Below are positions 17,601 to 27,045 of a stretch of 64,000 nucleotides of DNA, one piece after another (position 1 is the first letter of the stretch; each line of letters starts with the position of its first letter). Both the position numbers and the translations under genes were made by a program. Under the pieces are notes generated by a model. It did not search any database. It was not told where the DNA came from and was given only the letters and a program-made list of their open reading frames with translations. Location: positions 124,001 through 188,000 of the forward strand of contig JAUSCD010000035.1 of NCBI GenBank assembly GCA_030651695.1, in the 5' to 3' direction. The DNA is from Pseudohongiella sp. (GTDB lineage Bacteria > Pseudomonadota > Gammaproteobacteria > Pseudomonadales > Pseudohongiellaceae).

Positions 17601-18188
17601 TTAAAGAGGCCTTGCCAATGGCTGGTAGTAGTCTGAATTCTCAGGAAAAACATGAATTTCTGCACTTTTCATGGCTGCGCATAACTCACCCAGTGTTTGA
17701 TACGGCAACAGACTTTTCAAGGTAAATGCAGTAGGTACAGGCAGGCGGATAAGCCCGGCACTGTGCGCCTGCAGCGCTGCGTCAGGACTCAGCCACTGAT
17801 AGTCCAGAATCTCGTCATCATCGACCACAATCTCGACATCATTGTGCAATGGACAAAGAAAAAACCAGGTGGCATAACGACGCGATAAACCGAGTGGCGT
17901 TGTCCAGTGAGCTATCGGGATCAGATAATCAGGACTCAGGATCAACCCGGCCTCTTCCTGTGTTTCCCGTATTCCGGCATTGATGGCGGCCTGATGATCC
18001 AGCTGCCCGGGAGACAGTTCTCCCGGCGTCGCAGGATAATCACAGGCATCAACCTTGCCTCCGGGAAATACCCAGGCTCCGCCCTCAAACGTCAAAGCGG
18101 AGTTACGCAGTAACAGCAGCGTTTCAACACCATTGTTTTCAGCGCTTTCCCGCACCAGAACTACTGTGCTCGCCGGCCTGGGTTTCAT
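17601..18188 (-). CDS. Nudix hydrolase, NUDT19/CoA-diphosphatase-like
   Basis: 195-residue cytoplasmic pyrophosphohydrolase. The Nudix signature is present as FPGGKVD (about 41-47) and RETQEEAG (74-81), with about 27 residues between the glycines and the RExxEExG helix. That is longer than the canonical box. This extended spacing occurs in the NUDT7/NUDT19 group, which cleaves CoA esters, so an acyl-CoA substrate is a reasonable guess; it cannot be proven from sequence. It follows a GST gene by 37 bp and an acyl-CoA synthetase further upstream on the same strand, and the pairing with an acyl-CoA synthetase fits CoA metabolism. Confidence 0.85.
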   Translation of the reverse strand: MKPRPASTVVLVRESAENNGVETLLLLRNSALTFEGGAWVFPGGKVDACDYPATPGELSPGQLDHQAAINAGIRETQEEAGLILSPDYLIPIAHWTTPLGLSRRYATWFFLCPLHNDVEIVVDDDEILDYQWLSPDAALQAHSAGLIRLPVPTAFTLKSLLPYQTLGELCAAMKSAEIHVFPENSDYYQPLARPL

Positions 18189-18225
18189 ATTACAGTCTCT
18201 TGTTATTTTCCAGCGCTGGCGGCAT

Positions 18226-18864
18226 TCAAGGCCTGAAAGCCGCTGCCTGACGCTGATCTTCTCTTATGCTTTTAACGGAATCACGCTGTTCCAGCAAGTC
18301 CAGCAGTGTTTTTATACCAGGTTCAGTTGCGAAAACATCCCAGTCCAAAGCCTTTTTGGTAACCCGCGTAACCAGGCCGACGCTGAACAGAAAATAGAAA
18401 TCGGCATACGTCATTTCATCACCAGCCAGATAAGGACCGAACTTTGCCAGCTTTGCCAGTGCTGCAAAACCTTTCTTGAGTTCTTTACGCACAGATTCCT
18501 TTTCCGTATCACTTGCCGGGCGTCCGAAAAATACATCACCGTATAATCGTCGCGCGGGCAGCTCGATATACAGTTCCAGATAACGGATCAACTCACGCAC
18601 CTTGGCTTTTTCGAAAGCATCAACCGGATAAAACGAGGGGCCAAGACCAAGACTGTCGATGTAGTCGATAATCACTTCTGTTTCGGTCAGGAATCCTTGC
18701 TCAGTTTCAATACAGGGCACCTTACCCATTGGGCTTCGCGACAGATAGTCGACCTCCTGATTCGGACGCACTTCCACTTCCTCAAACTCCATGCCTTTTT
18801 CCAACAGAGCCATTTTTACCATGTTGTAATAATTACTGATGGCAAAACCATATAGCTTGATCAT
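18226..18864 (-). CDS. Glutathione S-transferase family protein
   Basis: 212 residues, the usual GST length. The N-terminal thioredoxin-like half begins MIKLYGFAISNYYNMVKMAL and carries the cis-proline and glutathione-binding segment SPMGKVPCIETEQGFLTETEVI. An all-helical C-terminal half includes GDEMTYADFYFLF. GGGAG lies eight bases before the ATG. It sits between the acyl-CoA synthetase gene (63 bp upstream) and the Nudix gene (37 bp downstream), probably in one transcript. The substrate is unknown; the family call is firm. Confidence 0.9.
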   Translation of the reverse strand: MIKLYGFAISNYYNMVKMALLEKGMEFEEVEVRPNQEVDYLSRSPMGKVPCIETEQGFLTETEVIIDYIDSLGLGPSFYPVDAFEKAKVRELIRYLELYIELPARRLYGDVFFGRPASDTEKESVRKELKKGFAALAKLAKFGPYLAGDEMTYADFYFLFSVGLVTRVTKKALDWDVFATEPGIKTLLDLLEQRDSVKSIREDQRQAAAFRP

Positions 18865-18927
18865 CTGACAGTCTCCCTTCTTTGTTTTCAGTGGTTTTAT
18901 TCCCGGTGGTAAATTCCCGGTAAAAAT

Positions 18928-20523
18928 TTAATGCGCTTTGTCTGTGTACCTGAGTTTGTGTTTAAGCACTTTGCCGGACGGTGCGGTTGGCAACGGTTCC
19001 ATAAATTCAATTCTGGAGGGGCGCTTGTACGCTGTCAGTAAAGGTTTTATGTACGCCTGCAATGCGGTCGCACTCAATTCGCTGCCGCTGGTGCGCTGCA
19101 CATACGCAATCACATTTTCATTGCCATCCACCGTCTCGCCGACCACTGCACACAACAGCACTTCAGGATGTTTGGATATCACACCTTCCACTTCCGGCGG
19201 ATACACATTAAAACCGGAGTGAATAATCAACTCTTTGCTGCGACCGGCGATATGTACATTACCCTGTTCGTCCAGACGTACCATGTCACCCGTGTTAAGA
19301 AACCCTTCAGCGTTAATCGCTGCAGCTGTAGCTGAAGGGTTACGGTAATAACCAGCCATGATATTGGGACCACGCACGTGCAACTCACCCACTTCTCCGG
19401 GCATCACCTTCCGCCCGTCAGTGCCGATCAAGCGTACTTCCATACCAGGCAAAGGCCGGCCGACGCTACAATTGTCGAGCGGCTCGTTAAATCTTACCTG
19501 ACAGATGGTCGGACCACTTTCAGTCATGCCGTAACCATTCAGCAGCGGCAGACCAAACAATTTTTCCGTCTTTTCCTTGATTGCCGGATCCAGCGGAGCG
19601 CCTCCGCTGTACATAAAACGCAGACGCGGCCACAGACGCTTGTGATCCGCTTTGCTGATGCCCTGCTCACGCGCGAAGTCCACCAATTTTGCAAACATGG
19701 CCGGCACACCAAAAATGCCGCTGATGCCTTGGTGCTCAAAACCGGAAAACGACAGCGCCGGATCAAAACGATCAGCAATAATCAACTCAGCGCCGGCATA
19801 AATGGCAGCCAGAAACACTGCCGAGATTCCAAATACATGTGAGACCGGCAGCACCAGATAAATTTTGTCTTCCGCTTTTAATCCCCGCAATGCTCCGCTA
19901 ACTGCTGCCACATATAACATGTTGCGGTGTGTCAGCATGACACCTTTGGGGTCACCGGTGGTGCCCGTGGTGTATATCAGAGTAAACACTCCCTGCTCAC
20001 TCAATTTACCTTCGTCGTTATCTTCGCCGACTTCAAAGACGCAGATCCCGACCTGACCGCCCGCCAGTTCCAGTTCTCGACAAACAAGAGTCTGATCTGC
20101 TGCAGCGGCAATAAAATGGCTCGCTGCAGCGGCGGAATCCAGCAGATACAAAACCAGCCGGGGCTGACTGTGGATGCGTATACGTTCTATTTCACCAGCA
20201 GCCATACGCGCATTAACGACCACTGGCCAGGCGCCGAGCTCGCTCAGTGCCAGTATCAGAACCAGCAACGGCAGGCAGTTCTCATTAACCAACAGCACCC
20301 GGTCACCGGTTGTGATACCCAGATTGACAAGTTGCTGCTGCGCAGCACGCACTGCAGCAGCAAGTTCGGCGTATGTTAATGTGTGTCCGGCCTGATCACG
20401 CAGCGCCGGTGAATCCGGCGCAGCCAGTGCTCTTTGAAAAAGAGGTGTACTGACCCGGGCGGGCAACGAGGCCACCAGCGACTGCGGCGATTGACCCAGC
20501 AGTTGTTCATCATTAGATTGCAT
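18928..20523 (-). CDS. Class I adenylate-forming acyl-CoA synthetase/ligase
   Basis: 531 residues from the ATG at MQSNDEQLLGQ, which has AGAGAAG five bases before it. The frame stays open 213 bp upstream, but that stretch overlaps the divergent gene and has no protein character. It carries the full AMP-binding set: phosphate loop YTTGTTGDPKGVML, motif NGYGMTESGP, hinge and acceptor GFLNTGDMVRLDEQGNVHIAGRSKELI, and the catalytic Lys in APSGKVLKHKLR. It activates a carboxylic acid, most likely fatty or aryl, as the adenylate and then the CoA ester. It has no carrier domain and lies 12 kb from the NRPS cluster, so a general metabolic role is more likely than a loading role. It is divergent from the QTMAN-like gene across only 44 bp. 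Confidence 0.9.
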   Translation of the reverse strand: MQSNDEQLLGQSPQSLVASLPARVSTPLFQRALAAPDSPALRDQAGHTLTYAELAAAVRAAQQQLVNLGITTGDRVLLVNENCLPLLVLILALSELGAWPVVVNARMAAGEIERIRIHSQPRLVLYLLDSAAAASHFIAAAADQTLVCRELELAGGQVGICVFEVGEDNDEGKLSEQGVFTLIYTTGTTGDPKGVMLTHRNMLYVAAVSGALRGLKAEDKIYLVLPVSHVFGISAVFLAAIYAGAELIIADRFDPALSFSGFEHQGISGIFGVPAMFAKLVDFAREQGISKADHKRLWPRLRFMYSGGAPLDPAIKEKTEKLFGLPLLNGYGMTESGPTICQVRFNEPLDNCSVGRPLPGMEVRLIGTDGRKVMPGEVGELHVRGPNIMAGYYRNPSATAAAINAEGFLNTGDMVRLDEQGNVHIAGRSKELIIHSGFNVYPPEVEGVISKHPEVLLCAVVGETVDGNENVIAYVQRTSGSELSATALQAYIKPLLTAYKRPSRIEFMEPLPTAPSGKVLKHKLRYTDKAH

Positions 20524-20567
20524 ATCGACTTCTCTGACTCTCTGGTTTTTGTGGATCCTAACTTCCG

Positions 20568-21722
20568 ATGTCAAATCACCGCCGCATCCTGCTGTTAAGC
20601 GCCTATGACGCAGCCAGTCACCAGCAATGGCGGCAAACACTGTGCGACATGTTTCCTCTATGGCATTGGACCTGCCTGAGCCTGCCAGCCCGCCATTTTT
20701 CCTGGCGGGTAAGGGGAAACAGTATGAGCTGGGCATTTAACCACCGCCGCGAGCTGACTGACAACCATGATCTTGTTATTGCGACCTCGCTCACTGACCT
20801 TGCCAGTCTGCGTGGTTTTGTACCCGAACTGGCACAGATTCCGACCCTGTTGTATTTCCACGAAAACCAGTTTGCTTATCCAGTCGGCGGCCAGCAACGC
20901 CACTCCATAGAACCGGCCATGGTCAATCTTTACAGCGCCCTGTGCGCAGACCATATTGCATTTAACAGCGAGTGGAATCGCAGCAGTTTTCTTGCGGGTG
21001 TAGACGCGTTGTTGACTAAACTGCCGGATCACGTCCCTCAGGGCCTGGTGACATTGCTGCGTGAGAAATCGTCCGTACTGCCGGTCCCCTTACCCGATCA
21101 GTTGTTTGTGCCGCTGCCCTTTGCTGACAAGAAATCAAGACCATCATCTGATTGCCTGGAAATTGTGTGGAACCATCGTCATGAATATGACAAGGGGCCT
21201 GATTTATTGCTCGCCATCGTTGCGCAGCTCGTACAGCGCGGATTGCGATTCCGGCTGCATCTTCTCGGACAACGCTTCCGCAGAAGGCCTGATGCGTTCG
21301 AAGGCATCGAGTCGCTATTACTGAATTATTATCGCGAAAATAAAATTGAGCCGGGCATTAATGCGTTTATGCCCGATAGAGAATCGTATGAGCAGCTAGT
21401 GCGACAAAGCGATCTCGTGTTATCTACGGCGCTGCATGACTTTCAGGGGCTGTCCATGCTGGAAGCGACCGCATTGGGTTGTTACCCTATTGCGCCAGAT
21501 GCGTTGGCTTATCCAGAATACCTGCCAGCCGAAGCGTTGTATGCGGTGAACGGGCTTGACCTGCCGGCACAGGCAGCATCAGCTGCAGACGTGATCTGCA
21601 GGCGTGCAGCGCAGGCAGATAAAACCGGCTTGCCAGCACTACAGCACCCGCTTGCAGCGCTGAGTGCCAGCAATCTGACTACAACATGGCAACAAACAAT
21701 GCTTTCGCTGCTGAAATTGTGA
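20568..21722 (+). CDS. DUF3524 glycosyltransferase, tRNA-queuosine alpha-mannosyltransferase-like
   Basis: 384 residues. The N-terminal DUF3524 domain is well marked: ILLLSAYDAASHQQWRQTL, SLPARHFSWRVRGNSMSWA, TSLTDLASLRGFVPEL and LLYFHENQFAYP. A GT-B C-terminal half follows, with WNHRHEYDKGPDLLL and a nucleotide-sugar site in VLSTALHDFQGLSMLEATALGCYPIAPD. Animal homologues (GTDC1/QTMAN) mannosylate queuosine in tRNA-Asp, and bacterial members are usually annotated by this domain. I infer GDP-mannose-dependent tRNA modification, but the bacterial substrate is untested. It starts 44 bp from the divergent acyl-CoA synthetase gene, so the two share a regulatory region. Confidence 0.85.
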   Translation: MSNHRRILLLSAYDAASHQQWRQTLCDMFPLWHWTCLSLPARHFSWRVRGNSMSWAFNHRRELTDNHDLVIATSLTDLASLRGFVPELAQIPTLLYFHENQFAYPVGGQQRHSIEPAMVNLYSALCADHIAFNSEWNRSSFLAGVDALLTKLPDHVPQGLVTLLREKSSVLPVPLPDQLFVPLPFADKKSRPSSDCLEIVWNHRHEYDKGPDLLLAIVAQLVQRGLRFRLHLLGQRFRRRPDAFEGIESLLLNYYRENKIEPGINAFMPDRESYEQLVRQSDLVLSTALHDFQGLSMLEATALGCYPIAPDALAYPEYLPAEALYAVNGLDLPAQAASAADVICRRAAQADKTGLPALQHPLAALSASNLTTTWQQTMLSLLKL

Positions 21723-21759
21723 TGAATCGGTAATACTGGCAGCGGCATCTTTAAAACGC

Positions 21760-21788
21760 TTGTCCTCGACAGCCTCAGTGGCTAAAGT
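21760..21788 (+). promoter_or_regulatory. Possible sigma-70 promoter before the MltB-like gene
   Basis: TTGTCC at 21760-21765 and TAAAGT at 21783-21788 are spaced 17 bp apart, each matching four of six consensus bases. The pair lies 57 bp before the ATG of the transglycosylase gene and after the end of the preceding gene. No regulator site is evident. Confidence 0.35.
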
Positions 21789-21845
21789 CCGAGGCTACAA
21801 AAAAGTTGCTTATGTAAGCCACCTGCAATTAATGATGGAGTCTGT

Positions 21846-22946
21846 ATGCCTAAGGAATTTTCAGCCAATACCCGCGTTTTTATCCCAGCCAAAAGCCTTA
21901 GACGCTCATTACTTTGCGGAGCGCTTTTACTGGCTGCTGGCGGGCTGCTGCACGCCCAGGAATCGGCAGTCGTTTCCGAGGCTCAGGACGATGCCGCCTT
22001 TACCGCATGGCTGGCAGACTTCCGCACTGATGCCCTTTCCAGAGGCATCAGTGCAGCCACCCTGGACGCCGTACTGCCTACCATTTCCCAGGAACGCCAG
22101 GTCATTCAGGCCGACCGCAGTCAGGCAGAATTTGTGAATACCTATGCCAATTATCTGCAGCGCGTGAACACCAGTCGTATTGAAGCGGGCAAAGCGCTGA
22201 TGCAGCAACACGGTGACATGATCCGCGAGGTGTCTGCTCATTATGGTGTGCAACACCGGTTTGTTGTGGCGATTCTGGGACTGGAAAGTAACTACGGCGC
22301 CTTCCCCATCACACAGCCATTGTTCAGCGTTATTGCAACGCTGGCCTACGATGGTCGACGGGCAGAGTTTTTTCGCAGCGAACTCTATGCCGCATTGGAA
22401 ATTGTGGACAAGGGGTATGCCACTGCTGACATGATGAAAAGCTCATGGGCTGGTGCACTGGGTATCGCCCAGTTCACGCCCAGCAGTTATCTGAACCTGG
22501 CAGTTGACCATGATGGCGACGGGCGTATTGATCTGTGGAGCATGGGCCCGGATGTGATCGCATCAGTGGCAAACTACCTTAAATCCCATGGATGGCAAAA
22601 CGATCAGACCTGGGGCCGCACTGTAAGTCTGCCCCCCGGCGGAGAACAGTCTTTGCAAACACCGCAGGATGCAGGGATGCGACCTGACGCCACTTGCCGC
22701 TCATTCAACACGATGGGTGCTTGGCGTCCGCTGCCAGACTGGCAGCAACTGGGGGTCCGGCGCACCAATGGTGATAATCTGCCCACCCGAAACCTGCCAG
22801 CGGCCTTGCTGATAGGTGACGAGGGTGACGACAAAGGTTATCTGGTTTACCGGAATTTCTGCTCGATCATGCGTTACAACCCGGCTTTCCGGTATGCACT
22901 GTCGGTCAGTTTGCTGGCGGATGCCATTGATGACATCCCCGAGTAG
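21846..22946 (+). CDS. Lytic murein transglycosylase, MltB family
   Basis: 366-residue exported enzyme that cleaves the MurNAc-GlcNAc bond of peptidoglycan to give 1,6-anhydro ends. A signal peptide (RRSLLCGALLLAAGGLLHAQ) begins about 20 residues in. No lipobox Cys is visible, so a soluble periplasmic (SltB-like) form is more likely than a lipoprotein. The catalytic glutamate is E147 in LGLESNYGAFPIT. Further family motifs are SSWAGALGIAQFTPSSYL and DHDGDGRIDLWSMGPDVIASVANYL. TGGAG lies five bases before the ATG. It is convergent with an MltD-type gene, whose end lies 18 bp beyond. Confidence 0.93.
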   Translation: MPKEFSANTRVFIPAKSLRRSLLCGALLLAAGGLLHAQESAVVSEAQDDAAFTAWLADFRTDALSRGISAATLDAVLPTISQERQVIQADRSQAEFVNTYANYLQRVNTSRIEAGKALMQQHGDMIREVSAHYGVQHRFVVAILGLESNYGAFPITQPLFSVIATLAYDGRRAEFFRSELYAALEIVDKGYATADMMKSSWAGALGIAQFTPSSYLNLAVDHDGDGRIDLWSMGPDVIASVANYLKSHGWQNDQTWGRTVSLPPGGEQSLQTPQDAGMRPDATCRSFNTMGAWRPLPDWQQLGVRRTNGDNLPTRNLPAALLIGDEGDDKGYLVYRNFCSIMRYNPAFRYALSVSLLADAIDDIPE

Positions 22947-22964
22947 TATTTAAAAACCAGCTGA

Positions 22965-25133
22965 TCAGACATCATCTACACGGGCAACAATCGGCACAAC
23001 AATGGTCTGTCCTACACGTACCCGCGAAAAGTTCAGATCAGGATTGTACTGGCGCAGCAGCCATAGAGGTACCGAGTAACGCTGACGCGCCAGCACATCA
23101 ATAGTTTCGTTTGCTGCAAGCTGGTGCTGGTTTATGTTTGCAATTCTGTACTCACGGAAAAAACGCTCCTGCTGAGCCAGATGGTATTGTCTGCGACGTA
23201 ATTCAAACTCATCTTTGGAGACGTTGCTGAAAGGCACTTTGATGCGCTGACCAACGATGATGCCCTGATTGGTACGCATGCTGTTAAAACTACGTACATC
23301 CTGCGAGCGCACACCGGCCCATTCTGCAAAATGTCCCAAAGTTTCGGTAGGATGAATTTCTACAGAACTGTCTGCTGCGACGGAATAGTCCGATGGATCC
23401 GCAGTGAGATCGAGCGAAGCCTGTGCATTACCGGCTAAAACATCCTCTTCAACCAGCTCAAATGCGAGCTCTACGGAATCTTCAGGGCCCGGCTCAGTCG
23501 CTCCCGCCAGACCCGCTTCAGTCAGGATCGGCGCCTCAACTGCATCGGTGTAGGCAGCCGCCAGTACGCGGGCATCGCCATCGGCGGGCAAGCGCAACTG
23601 CTGTCCGATTCTGAGCCGGTTCGGATTGGTAATACCGTTCAGGCGCAATATATCTGACTCATTTACCCGATAACGGCGCGCTATTGAAGAGATGGTATCG
23701 CCGGAGCGCACGGCGTAGGCACCACCGGCCTGCACAGGAGCGGGCTCCGTAGCTGCCACCAGTGTCTGTGTGATCATATTGGTATCATGCGGCAGCAACA
23801 GCACCTGGCCAACCCGGATGCGGTGGGCATCAGTGAGTTGGTTCAGAGAAACCAGTTGTGATACCGAAGTATTAAACCGGGAGGCAACCGCAGAAAGACT
23901 GTCTCCGCGTTGAATCGTGTAATTGATATCCGGTGTCTGATAAGCGTAAAGCTGTGTACCAGGCATACGGGAGATCAGAGAAGCAAGGGAGCCGTTGATA
24001 GAGTCTTTCTGTATCTTCAGTTTGAAACCGCGCGGAATACGCTTTCCACCCTCCCAGACCACCGGACGTATGGCCGGGTTATCAAACTTGAGTTGCGCGA
24101 TTGTGACACCCAGGGCCGAGGCAAGTACATCAGCCTCTACATAGGCATCGAGCTCCAGTTCGTCGTATTCAGGCGCAGGATCAAGATGCAACATTCCAAA
24201 CAAGGCCTGGGCCTGGCGCTCTACATCCAGCACTGCCAGAAACTGCGGATAGAAATTACGCCCGGCAAATCCGAAATTGCGTCCTTTATAGTTTGCAACA
24301 ATAGTAGCAATATTGTCGGTACCCAGCTCGCGCACAGCGCGCGACATCGCCCCTGCGCCCTGATTGTAGGCAGTCAGCGCCAGTGGCCAGCTGTTCAGCA
24401 ATCCATGGTTGAACTCCAGCAGGCTCATGGCAGCATACGTAGCTGCGTAGGGGTCCATACGTTCATCAACGATATTATCGATGCGCATATAACGTTGGCC
24501 TGTTGTCCGAATAAACTGCCACATGCCAGCAGCATTGGCGTGAGAGTAAGCCCCGGGATGAAAAGACGATTCAACGTGTGGCAAAGCCGCCAGTTCAATC
24601 GGGAGGCCGCGCTCGCGCGCTACTTTTTCTATGTGTTCGCGGTATGCTCCCGACCGGATGAGGCCACCTACAAAACGGTCAGACTGCCCCAACTGAAAAC
24701 GGACGTTATTGACTGCTGCGGCCAGCACTGAATTGCTGACGCCGGGGCCGCCCCAGGCGTCGAGTACTTCCTGCTGTGTCAGGGTCAGGTTCGTGCGCTT
24801 GCCGCTGGCAAGAATCTGGAGATCTTCCTGAATGCGGCGTCGGTAGCTCTCCAGCTCCTGACGGTTGTAGTCAACGCGGCGATATATGACTGACACATTT
24901 TCAGCGTCGTGCAGGAAACCGCTCTCGGTATCAACTTCAGTATAAACCCGTGTCCAGAATTTGATGGCCGGTTCAAGCTCGGCGGGTCGGGGAAACAGCG
25001 GATTGCCATTGTGGTTCTGCGCCAGGGCAGTTGCACTGTTACAGATCAGTAAAATTGCAGACAGGGCTGACAGACAATAGGTGGAAAAGCGGTTCAGGCT
25101 GGTTAGTTTCATGCTGGTTTTTCTTGTATGCAT
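22965..25133 (-). CDS. mltD: MltD-type lytic transglycosylase with LysM repeats
   Basis: About 722 residues. A signal peptide (STYCLSALSAILLICNSATA) is followed by an SLT domain with catalytic E188 in LPHVESSFHPGAYSHANAAGMWQF. The C-terminal half has two clear LysM modules (YTIQRGDSLSAVASRF and YAVRSGDTISSIARRYRV). Two weaker ones follow (IHPTETLGHFAEWAGV and an ANETIDVLARQRY segment), each ending in the VGQ-hydrophobic-P pattern. It cleaves glycan strands in the periplasm and binds peptidoglycan through LysM. Three starts compete within 27 bp (TTG 25139, ATG 25133, ATG 25112); none has a strong ribosome site, and the second is chosen because both ATG options keep the signal peptide. Confidence 0.93.
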   Translation of the reverse strand: MHTRKTSMKLTSLNRFSTYCLSALSAILLICNSATALAQNHNGNPLFPRPAELEPAIKFWTRVYTEVDTESGFLHDAENVSVIYRRVDYNRQELESYRRRIQEDLQILASGKRTNLTLTQQEVLDAWGGPGVSNSVLAAAVNNVRFQLGQSDRFVGGLIRSGAYREHIEKVARERGLPIELAALPHVESSFHPGAYSHANAAGMWQFIRTTGQRYMRIDNIVDERMDPYAATYAAMSLLEFNHGLLNSWPLALTAYNQGAGAMSRAVRELGTDNIATIVANYKGRNFGFAGRNFYPQFLAVLDVERQAQALFGMLHLDPAPEYDELELDAYVEADVLASALGVTIAQLKFDNPAIRPVVWEGGKRIPRGFKLKIQKDSINGSLASLISRMPGTQLYAYQTPDINYTIQRGDSLSAVASRFNTSVSQLVSLNQLTDAHRIRVGQVLLLPHDTNMITQTLVAATEPAPVQAGGAYAVRSGDTISSIARRYRVNESDILRLNGITNPNRLRIGQQLRLPADGDARVLAAAYTDAVEAPILTEAGLAGATEPGPEDSVELAFELVEEDVLAGNAQASLDLTADPSDYSVAADSSVEIHPTETLGHFAEWAGVRSQDVRSFNSMRTNQGIIVGQRIKVPFSNVSKDEFELRRRQYHLAQQERFFREYRIANINQHQLAANETIDVLARQRYSVPLWLLRQYNPDLNFSRVRVGQTIVVPIVARVDDV

Positions 25134-25330
25134 AGTCAATCAAACTCGTGGTGACGTCCTTGGGCGATAACGACCTGAGCACAGCCTCGCTCAGGGCCTT
25201 GGGGGCGATACCGGTCGCATTGCCTGTAAATCATATGGCAGGCCGGATGAGTCGATCTTGCCCTTGCCAACACGCAGTGTCAACCCGCAGTAACAAGCGC
25301 AGCCAGGTGCTACCTTACGCAAGATTTCAC

Positions 25331-25361
25331 TTGTGCATCAACAGAGCACTTACTCTATACT
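25331..25361 (+). promoter_or_regulatory. Probable promoter of panP
   Basis: A good -10 box TATACT (25356-25361, five of six) lies about 30 bp before the panP ATG. The best -35 candidate is TTGTGC at 25331-25336, with a long 19-bp spacer. The 252-bp gap separates panP from the divergent mltD gene, so regulatory sites for both genes must lie here. Confidence 0.4.
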
Positions 25362-25391
25362 GCGCTCCCCGTTTCCGGATGAGCATCTCTG

Positions 25392-27035
25392 ATGAGCGAG
25401 AACAAAAAACTGGCGAAAGCCAGCCTGGAGTCTCTGTATCGTATTTTTACAGTGCCGGAAGCCCCGGAATCCACGCTCGGCCGCATAGATCAGTCAATCT
25501 CCCAAAACCTGACAGGTTTTCTGCAAGAACATATTGTTGCTGCAGAGCGAAGCCTTGCGGACATTGAACGCGATTTTGCGGATCCGCATATTCCGGAACA
25601 CCCGACATTCGTCTCTGACCAGATTCAGTTTGTGCTGGATAAACTGGTTGCCCAGTCGGTGCATATTTCCGCTCCCAGCTTCGTCGGCCATATGGCTTCA
25701 GCACTGCCCTACTTTATGCTGCCGCTGTCGCGCATCATGATGGCACTGAACCAGAACCTGGTGAAAGTGGAAACATCCAAGGCATTTACGCCGATGGAAC
25801 GCCAGGTGATTGGCATGATTCACCATCTGATTTACCAGCAGGATGATGAGTTTTACGGCAAATGGATGCATGACAGGGCGCACGCGCTGGGCAGCTTCTG
25901 CTCAGGCGGTACTATCGCGAACCTCACGGCCTTGTGGGCTGCCCGTAACAATGTACTGGCGCCTCGCGAAGGTTTCGCCGGCATCGGTCAGGAAGGCCTG
26001 ATGGCGGGCATGCAACACTACGGTTACAACGGCCTGGCGGTGCTGGTGTCCGAACGTGGACACTACTCGCTGGGCAAGGCTGCCGATATCCTGGGTATCG
26101 GACGTCGCTCCCTGATTCCTGTTGAAACCGATGCCAGCAACAGGATTCGTACAGATCTGTTAGCGCAGAAGTGTGATGAGCTGGCAGCCCGAAACATCAA
26201 GGTGATGGCGATTATTGGCATTGTCGGCACCTCGGAAACCGGCAATGTGGATCCATTGGACGCCATCGCTGACATCGCTGAAAAACGCGGCATCCACTTT
26301 CACGTTGACTCAGCCTGGGGTGGTCCCACGCTGTTCTCCAGTACCTACCGTTCATTGTTGAAAGGTATTGAACGGGCAGACTCAGTGACTTTTGACGCCC
26401 ACAAGCAATTGTATGTGCCTATGGGCGCGGGTATTTGTGTGTTCAAGCGTCCTGAAACTCTCTCCAGCGTTGAGCACCACGCCGAATACATCATCCGCAA
26501 AGGCTCCAAGGATCTCGGCAGCCACACTGTCGAAGGTTCACGCCCGGGCATGGCCATCCTGGTCCATTCCGGCCTGCATATCATCGGTCGGCAGGGTTAC
26601 GAGTTGCTGATAGATCAGGGTATACAAAAGGCCCGGGCCTTTGCCGACATGATCAAAGCCAACCCCGACTTTGAGCTGATCAGCGAACCTGAGCTGAATA
26701 TTCTGACTTACCGCTACGTACCTGAAGAAATTCAGCGCGCCTTACTCGAGGCACCACCGAGTCTGCGCAGCGAAGTGAACGACCAATTGAACGTACTGAC
26801 CAAGCGCATTCAGAAAACCCAGAGAGGACATGGTCGCTCATTTGTCTCACGCACCAGGCTCAACCCGGTCAAACACGGTCGTGATCCTGTCATCGTGTTC
26901 CGTGCGGTGCTGGCAAACCCGTTAACCACGCTGGAAATTCTGAAGGATATGCTGGCCGAACAGCAGGAGATCGTAAAAGAGCCGCAAATTCAGGTCCTGA
27001 TCAAACAGATCCGCAACACCTTCTGCGGCTGCTGA
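25392..27035 (+). CDS. panP: PLP-dependent aspartate 1-decarboxylase, PanP type
   Basis: 547 residues, the length of the PanP family. PanP is a group II PLP decarboxylase that makes beta-alanine from aspartate for pantothenate and CoA in gammaproteobacteria lacking PanD. Visible elements are an N-terminal SAPSFVGHMASALPYFMLP, cofactor-pocket segment FCSGGTIANLTALWAARN, the aspartate in HVDSAWGG that pairs with the pyridine nitrogen, and the Schiff-base lysine K338 in SVTFDAHKQLYVPMGAG. The family has also been annotated as a glutamate decarboxylase, which is the main alternative. The gene has its own promoter region and ends at a palindromic repeat. Confidence 0.88.
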   Translation: MSENKKLAKASLESLYRIFTVPEAPESTLGRIDQSISQNLTGFLQEHIVAAERSLADIERDFADPHIPEHPTFVSDQIQFVLDKLVAQSVHISAPSFVGHMASALPYFMLPLSRIMMALNQNLVKVETSKAFTPMERQVIGMIHHLIYQQDDEFYGKWMHDRAHALGSFCSGGTIANLTALWAARNNVLAPREGFAGIGQEGLMAGMQHYGYNGLAVLVSERGHYSLGKAADILGIGRRSLIPVETDASNRIRTDLLAQKCDELAARNIKVMAIIGIVGTSETGNVDPLDAIADIAEKRGIHFHVDSAWGGPTLFSSTYRSLLKGIERADSVTFDAHKQLYVPMGAGICVFKRPETLSSVEHHAEYIIRKGSKDLGSHTVEGSRPGMAILVHSGLHIIGRQGYELLIDQGIQKARAFADMIKANPDFELISEPELNILTYRYVPEEIQRALLEAPPSLRSEVNDQLNVLTKRIQKTQRGHGRSFVSRTRLNPVKHGRDPVIVFRAVLANPLTTLEILKDMLAEQQEIVKEPQIQVLIKQIRNTFCGC

Positions 27036-27045
27036 GAAATGTGAA

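Noticed and set aside
18928-20523. Acyl-CoA synthetase as the loading ligase of the PKS/NRPS
   Set aside because: It is 9 kb or more outside the operon, in a GST/Nudix transcript, with no carrier domain or FAAL-type features noticed; the true starter genes should be to the right of the window.
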